A DNA stretch of 64,000 bases from Stutzerimonas stutzeri (GTDB lineage Bacteria; Pseudomonadota; Gammaproteobacteria; Pseudomonadales; Pseudomonadaceae), in the NCBI RefSeq assembly GCF_038561965.1, contig NZ_CP139348.1, positions 620,001 through 684,000 on the forward strand. Direction: 5' to 3'. Shown in pieces: positions 60,945 through 64,000 of this stretch (the first letter of the stretch is position 1; each line of letters starts with the position of its first letter). The position numbers and the translations under genes were made by a program. A model generated the notes under the pieces. It did not search any database. It was not told the DNA's origin and saw only the letters and a list, made by a program, of their open reading frames with translations.

Positions 60945-60970
60945 AAAAGACCGCCCTCGGGCGGTCTTTT
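60945..60970 (+). terminator. purA terminator
   Basis: AAAAGACCGCCC / GGGCGGTCTTTT with loop TC, an almost perfect bidirectional stem with flanking A and T runs, 22 bases after the purA stop. Confidence 0.9.
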
Positions 60971-61046
60971 GCGTTACGGCTTGTGGGTGGGCGATCGAAT
61001 AGGGTGCGCTGCTGGTGACGCTGCTGACCGGCCTGGCACTGAAACG

Positions 61047-61075
61047 AAAAAACCGAGCCAAAGGCTCGGTTTTTT
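61047..61075 (-). terminator. Terminator after the tRNA-Leu pair
   Basis: Stem AACCGAGCC / GGCTCGGTT with loop AAA, A-run and T-run on either side. On the minus strand it follows the proximal tRNA-Leu gene by 10 bases, as its transcription end. Confidence 0.9.
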
Positions 61076-61084
61076 CTTGAAGAG

Positions 61085-61173
61085 TGGTGCCCAGGAGAAG
61101 ACTCGAACTTCCACGGTGTTGCCACCGCTAGGACCTGAACCTAGTGCGTCTACCAATTCCGCCACCTGGGCAC
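61085..61173 (-). tRNA. tRNA-Leu(CAG), copy 1
   Basis: Type II tRNA with a long variable arm, 89 bases including the encoded CCA. Acceptor stem GTGCCCA / TGGGCAC, D arm with GGTAGACG, anticodon stem CTAGG / CCTAG with loop TTCAGGT (anticodon CAG), variable arm, and GTTCGAGTC in the T arm. Identical to copy 2. It is the downstream copy on the minus strand. Confidence 0.97.
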
Positions 61174-61288
61174 ATTGCGATGATTGCTCATCGACTTTTT
61201 TTGCCATTTCGTCGATCAGATCGACCGAAGTTGACTTCTTCGTCTTGCATGAGACTCGCCATGTTGCGGCGGGTTTCATTTGAATAAG

Positions 61289-61377
61289 TGGTGCCCAGGA
61301 GAAGACTCGAACTTCCACGGTGTTGCCACCGCTAGGACCTGAACCTAGTGCGTCTACCAATTCCGCCACCTGGGCAC
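61289..61377 (-). tRNA. tRNA-Leu(CAG), copy 2
   Basis: Same 89-base sequence as the copy at 61085-61173, 115 bases upstream of it. The pair is transcribed together from the promoter at 61439-61467, away from rnr. The spacer encodes no recognised RNA. Confidence 0.97.
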
Positions 61378-61438
61378 AAGAAACGATGATACTTGGCCGT
61401 TTCCGTGTTACAACGTCTGCCAGACATTGTGGGCGCGA

Positions 61439-61467
61439 ACTATACGGCTGAGGTATAGCCTTGTAAA
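61439..61467 (-). promoter_or_regulatory. Sigma-70 promoter of the tRNA-Leu pair
   Basis: On the minus strand: TTTACA, a 17-base spacer, then TATAGT. Near-consensus and about 55 bases before the 5' end of the first tRNA. Start predicted near 61432. Confidence 0.75.
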
Positions 61468-61579
61468 CCCCTGATGGTGAAAAATAATTTGCGTGAAAGC
61501 TGCCGTCCGGCAGCGATTCGCGCTTCAATAGAAAAAGGGCGTTCTGGCCCTATAAATGAATGAAAGGTGACATCTCTTA

Positions 61580-64000
61580 ATGGCCGATTGGCAATCCCTC
61601 GATCCCGAGGCCGCTCGTGAAGCGGAAAAGTACGACAACCCTATCCCCAGTCGCGAGCTGATTCTCCAGCATCTCGGTGAGCGTGGCTCGCCGGCGGCCC
61701 GCGAAGAGCTGGTTGAAGAGTTCGGGCTCGTGTCCGAAGAAGATATCGAAGCGCTGCGTCGCCGTTTGCGCGCGATGGAGCGCGATGGCCAGCTGATCTA
61801 CACCCGGCGCGGCACTTATGCCCCGGTAGACAAGCTGGACCTGGTCTGTGGTCGCGTCAGTGGTCATCGCGATGGTTTCGGATTTCTGATACCCGACGAT
61901 GGCAGCGACGATCTGTTTCTCAGTCCTGCGCAGATGCGTTTGGTCTTCGACGGTGACCGCTCTCTGGCCCGCGTGGCCGGCCTCGATCGACGCGGGCGTC
62001 GCGAAGGCGCGATCGTTGAAGTGATCAGTCGCGCGCATGAAAGCATCGTCGGTCGCTACCACATCGAAAGCGATGTTGGTTTCGTCATTCCCGATAATCC
62101 GAAGATCCAGCAGGAAGTGCTGGTGACGCCGGGTCGGGCGCTGGATGCCAAGCCAGGTCAGTTCGTCGAGGTGAAGATCACGCACTGGCCGACCCAGCGC
62201 TTCCAGCCGCAGGGCGACATCGTCGAGGTGATCGGCAATTACATGGCGCCGGGCATGGAAATCGATGTAGCCCTGCGCAGCTTCGATATCCCGCATGTTT
62301 GGCCGGAAGCGGTGCTGAAGGAAGCTTCCCGGCTCAAGCCCGAGGTGGACGAAAAGGACAAGCACAAGCGCGTTGATTTGCGCCATCTGCCGTTTGTGAC
62401 CATCGACGGTGAGGATGCGCGGGATTTCGACGATGCCGTCTATTGCGAAAAGCCGGGTGGCTGGAAACTGCTGACTGGCGGTTTCCGCCTATACGTCGCC
62501 ATTGCTGACGTTTCGCATTACGTCAAAGTCGACTCGGCGCTCGACAAGGAAGCGGTGGTTCGCGGTAACTCGGTGTATTTTCCCGAGCGGGTGGTGCCGA
62601 TGCTGCCCGAGCAGCTGTCCAATGGGCTCTGCTCGTTGAATCCGCAGGTCGATCGCCTGGCGATGGTTTGTGAAGTCACCCTGAGCAAATCGGGGAAGAT
62701 GACCGACTACCAGTTCTACGAGGCGGTGATCCACTCCCATGCACGTCTGACCTACAACAAGGTCAGTGCCATGCTCGAACAGCCCAAGTCCGCCGAAGGC
62801 AAGCGCTTGAGTGCCGAGTACGCCGAAGTGCTGCCGCATCTCAAGCAGCTCTATTCGCTGTACAAAGTCCTGCTCAAGGCGCGTCACACTCGCGGAGCGA
62901 TCGACTTCGAGACGCAGGATACGCGTATCGTCTTCGGCGCCGACCGCAAGATCGCCGAGATCAAGCCCACCGAGCGCAACGATGCGCACAAGCTGATCGA
63001 GGAGTGCATGCTCTGCGCCAACGTCGCCACGGCGGAGTTCCTGCAGAAACATGAGATTCCAGCGCTGTATCGTGTCCACGATACCCCGCCGTTGGAGCGC
63101 CAGGAAAAACTGCGCGCATTCCTTGGTGAGCTTGGTCTTTCGTTGCACAAGGGCAAGGATGGTCCAACGCCGAAGGATTATCAGGCGTTGCTGGAGCAGA
63201 TCCAGGGGCGCCCGGATTTCCATGTGATCCAAACGGTGATGCTGCGCTCGTTGAGCCAGGCGGTGTATAGCGCCGAGAATCACGGTCACTTCGGATTGAA
63301 TTACGAGGCCTACGCGCACTTCACCTCGCCGATCCGGCGTTATCCAGATCTGCTGGTGCATCGGGCCATTCGTAGCGTCATCCGTTCTCGTCGTGATACG
63401 CCGCACGTGCGCCGCGAAGGCGCAAGCAGCATGCCCAAGGCGCGCATCTATCCGTACGACGAAGCGGCTCTGGAGCAGTTGGGCGAGCAGTGCTCGATGA
63501 CCGAGCGGCGTGCCGATGAGGCCACTCGTGACGTGGTGAACTGGCTCAAATGCGAGTTCATGAAAGATCGCGTCGGTGAAACCTTCCCAGGTGTCATCAC
63601 TGCGGTGACCGGCTTCGGCCTGTTCGTCGAGTTGACCGACATCTATGTCGAGGGTCTGGTGCATGTCACAGCGATGCCGGGCGATTACTACCACTTCGAT
63701 CCGTTGCACCATCGTCTGTCCGGCGAGCGCAGCGGTCGTAGTTTCCGTCTCGGTGACAGCGTCGAAGTTCGCGTCATGCGCGTCGATCTGGATGAGCGCA
63801 AGATCGACTTCGAGCTGATTGGAGGCGGTACCAAGTCTGCCCCGGGTCAGCGCGATGGTGAGGGTCGTAGTCGCGAGCCTGGCAATGCCGATGTGCGCAA
63901 GAGTCGAGAGCTGAAGAAGGCACTACTGGCTGAAGGCAAGGGCGGTCGCAAGAGCAAGGGCGAGAAGGCGACTGGCAGCAAGTCCAGGTCGGGGGCTGCG
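61580..64000 (+). CDS. rnr: Ribonuclease R (partial, C-terminus off the right edge)
   Basis: A 3'-5' exoribonuclease that degrades structured RNA. ATG 61580 follows AAGGTGA. The frame is open through base 64000 (807 codons); the protein is normally about 800-900 residues, so little is missing. Domain order: N-terminal helix-turn-helix (SRELILQHLGERGSPAAREE), cold-shock domains (VCGRVSGHRDGFGFLIPDDG), RNB catalytic domain (VTIDGEDARDFDDAVYCEKP, with the four aspartates of the Mg2+ site), S1 domain (GVITAVTGFGLFVELTDIYV) and a basic tail (RKSKGEKATGSKSRSG). It diverges from the tRNA pair. Confidence 0.96.
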   Translation, partial: MADWQSLDPEAAREAEKYDNPIPSRELILQHLGERGSPAAREELVEEFGLVSEEDIEALRRRLRAMERDGQLIYTRRGTYAPVDKLDLVCGRVSGHRDGFGFLIPDDGSDDLFLSPAQMRLVFDGDRSLARVAGLDRRGRREGAIVEVISRAHESIVGRYHIESDVGFVIPDNPKIQQEVLVTPGRALDAKPGQFVEVKITHWPTQRFQPQGDIVEVIGNYMAPGMEIDVALRSFDIPHVWPEAVLKEASRLKPEVDEKDKHKRVDLRHLPFVTIDGEDARDFDDAVYCEKPGGWKLLTGGFRLYVAIADVSHYVKVDSALDKEAVVRGNSVYFPERVVPMLPEQLSNGLCSLNPQVDRLAMVCEVTLSKSGKMTDYQFYEAVIHSHARLTYNKVSAMLEQPKSAEGKRLSAEYAEVLPHLKQLYSLYKVLLKARHTRGAIDFETQDTRIVFGADRKIAEIKPTERNDAHKLIEECMLCANVATAEFLQKHEIPALYRVHDTPPLERQEKLRAFLGELGLSLHKGKDGPTPKDYQALLEQIQGRPDFHVIQTVMLRSLSQAVYSAENHGHFGLNYEAYAHFTSPIRRYPDLLVHRAIRSVIRSRRDTPHVRREGASSMPKARIYPYDEAALEQLGEQCSMTERRADEATRDVVNWLKCEFMKDRVGETFPGVITAVTGFGLFVELTDIYVEGLVHVTAMPGDYYHFDPLHHRLSGERSGRSFRLGDSVEVRVMRVDLDERKIDFELIGGGTKSAPGQRDGEGRSREPGNADVRKSRELKKALLAEGKGGRKSKGEKATGSKSRSGAA

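Noticed and set aside
60974..61528. A minus-strand open frame of 184 codons with a repeated block AQVAELVDALGSGPSGGN
   Set aside because: The repeated block is the translation of the two tRNA-Leu genes; it is not a protein repeat.

Overview
The window reads as a chromosomal segment of a fluorescence-negative pseudomonad, most likely the Pseudomonas stutzeri (Stutzerimonas) group. It is GC-rich throughout. Gene order amiB-mutL-miaA-hfq-hflX-hflK-hflC-hisZ-purA-tRNA-Leu-rnr is the classic Pseudomonas arrangement. A desferrioxamine-type siderophore operon, known chemistry in P. stutzeri, lies in the middle. I see no insertion sequence, prophage, CRISPR array or rRNA operon.

Layout. 1-4216: urea uptake genes urtA-urtB-urtC (minus; urtC cut by the window edge), preceded by a strong sigma-54 promoter candidate and two NtrC-like sites. 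4541-14859: mixed housekeeping and accessory genes (rluE, DUF2788 protein, globin, Lrp-type regulator, FieF-like metal exporter, a lipoprotein, hrpB, a solute-binding protein, SDR, VOC protein, YciC-like membrane protein, NYN protein). 15021-18158: isoprenoid operon xseB-ispA-dxs. 18253-19023: TauE-type membrane protein. 19087-26223: siderophore operon (decarboxylase, N-monooxygenase, MFS exporter, N-acyltransferase, NIS synthetase, FhuF-like reductase) whose genes are coupled by repeated ATGA overlaps. An orphan ECF sigma factor (26422-26919) lies upstream, and both transcripts have Fur-box-like sites. 27032-32087: c-di-GMP block, with an NMT1-like lipoprotein plus GGDEF/EAL protein operon diverging from a Cache-GGDEF protein. 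32215-35367: ppa, mtfA and a Tat-exported PhoD-type phosphatase behind a Pho box.

35375-42131: ethanolamine use. Permease eat, lyase subunits eutB and eutC, an acetaldehyde dehydrogenase and an iron-type alcohol dehydrogenase all lie on the minus strand; the permease is preceded by a near-consensus sigma-54 promoter. 42335-46793: mpl, ubiX, a YceK-type lipoprotein and a second-type FtsH protease. 46824-60923: queG diverging from nnr-tsaE-amiB-mutL-miaA-hfq-hflX-hflK-hflC, then hisZ-purA. Two identical tRNA-Leu(CAG) genes on the minus strand diverge from rnr, which runs off the right edge.

Scattered between genes is a family of short palindromes built on gtagggtgg...ccaccctac, in at least seven copies; one of them supplies the mpl stop codon. 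The most notable items are the sigma-54/NtrC and Pho control elements readable in the sequence, the siderophore operon with an orphan sigma factor, the lipoprotein plus c-di-GMP enzyme pair, the extra FtsH, and a hisZ promoter that runs directly into a terminator-like hairpin. I did not find a clearly new molecular system.
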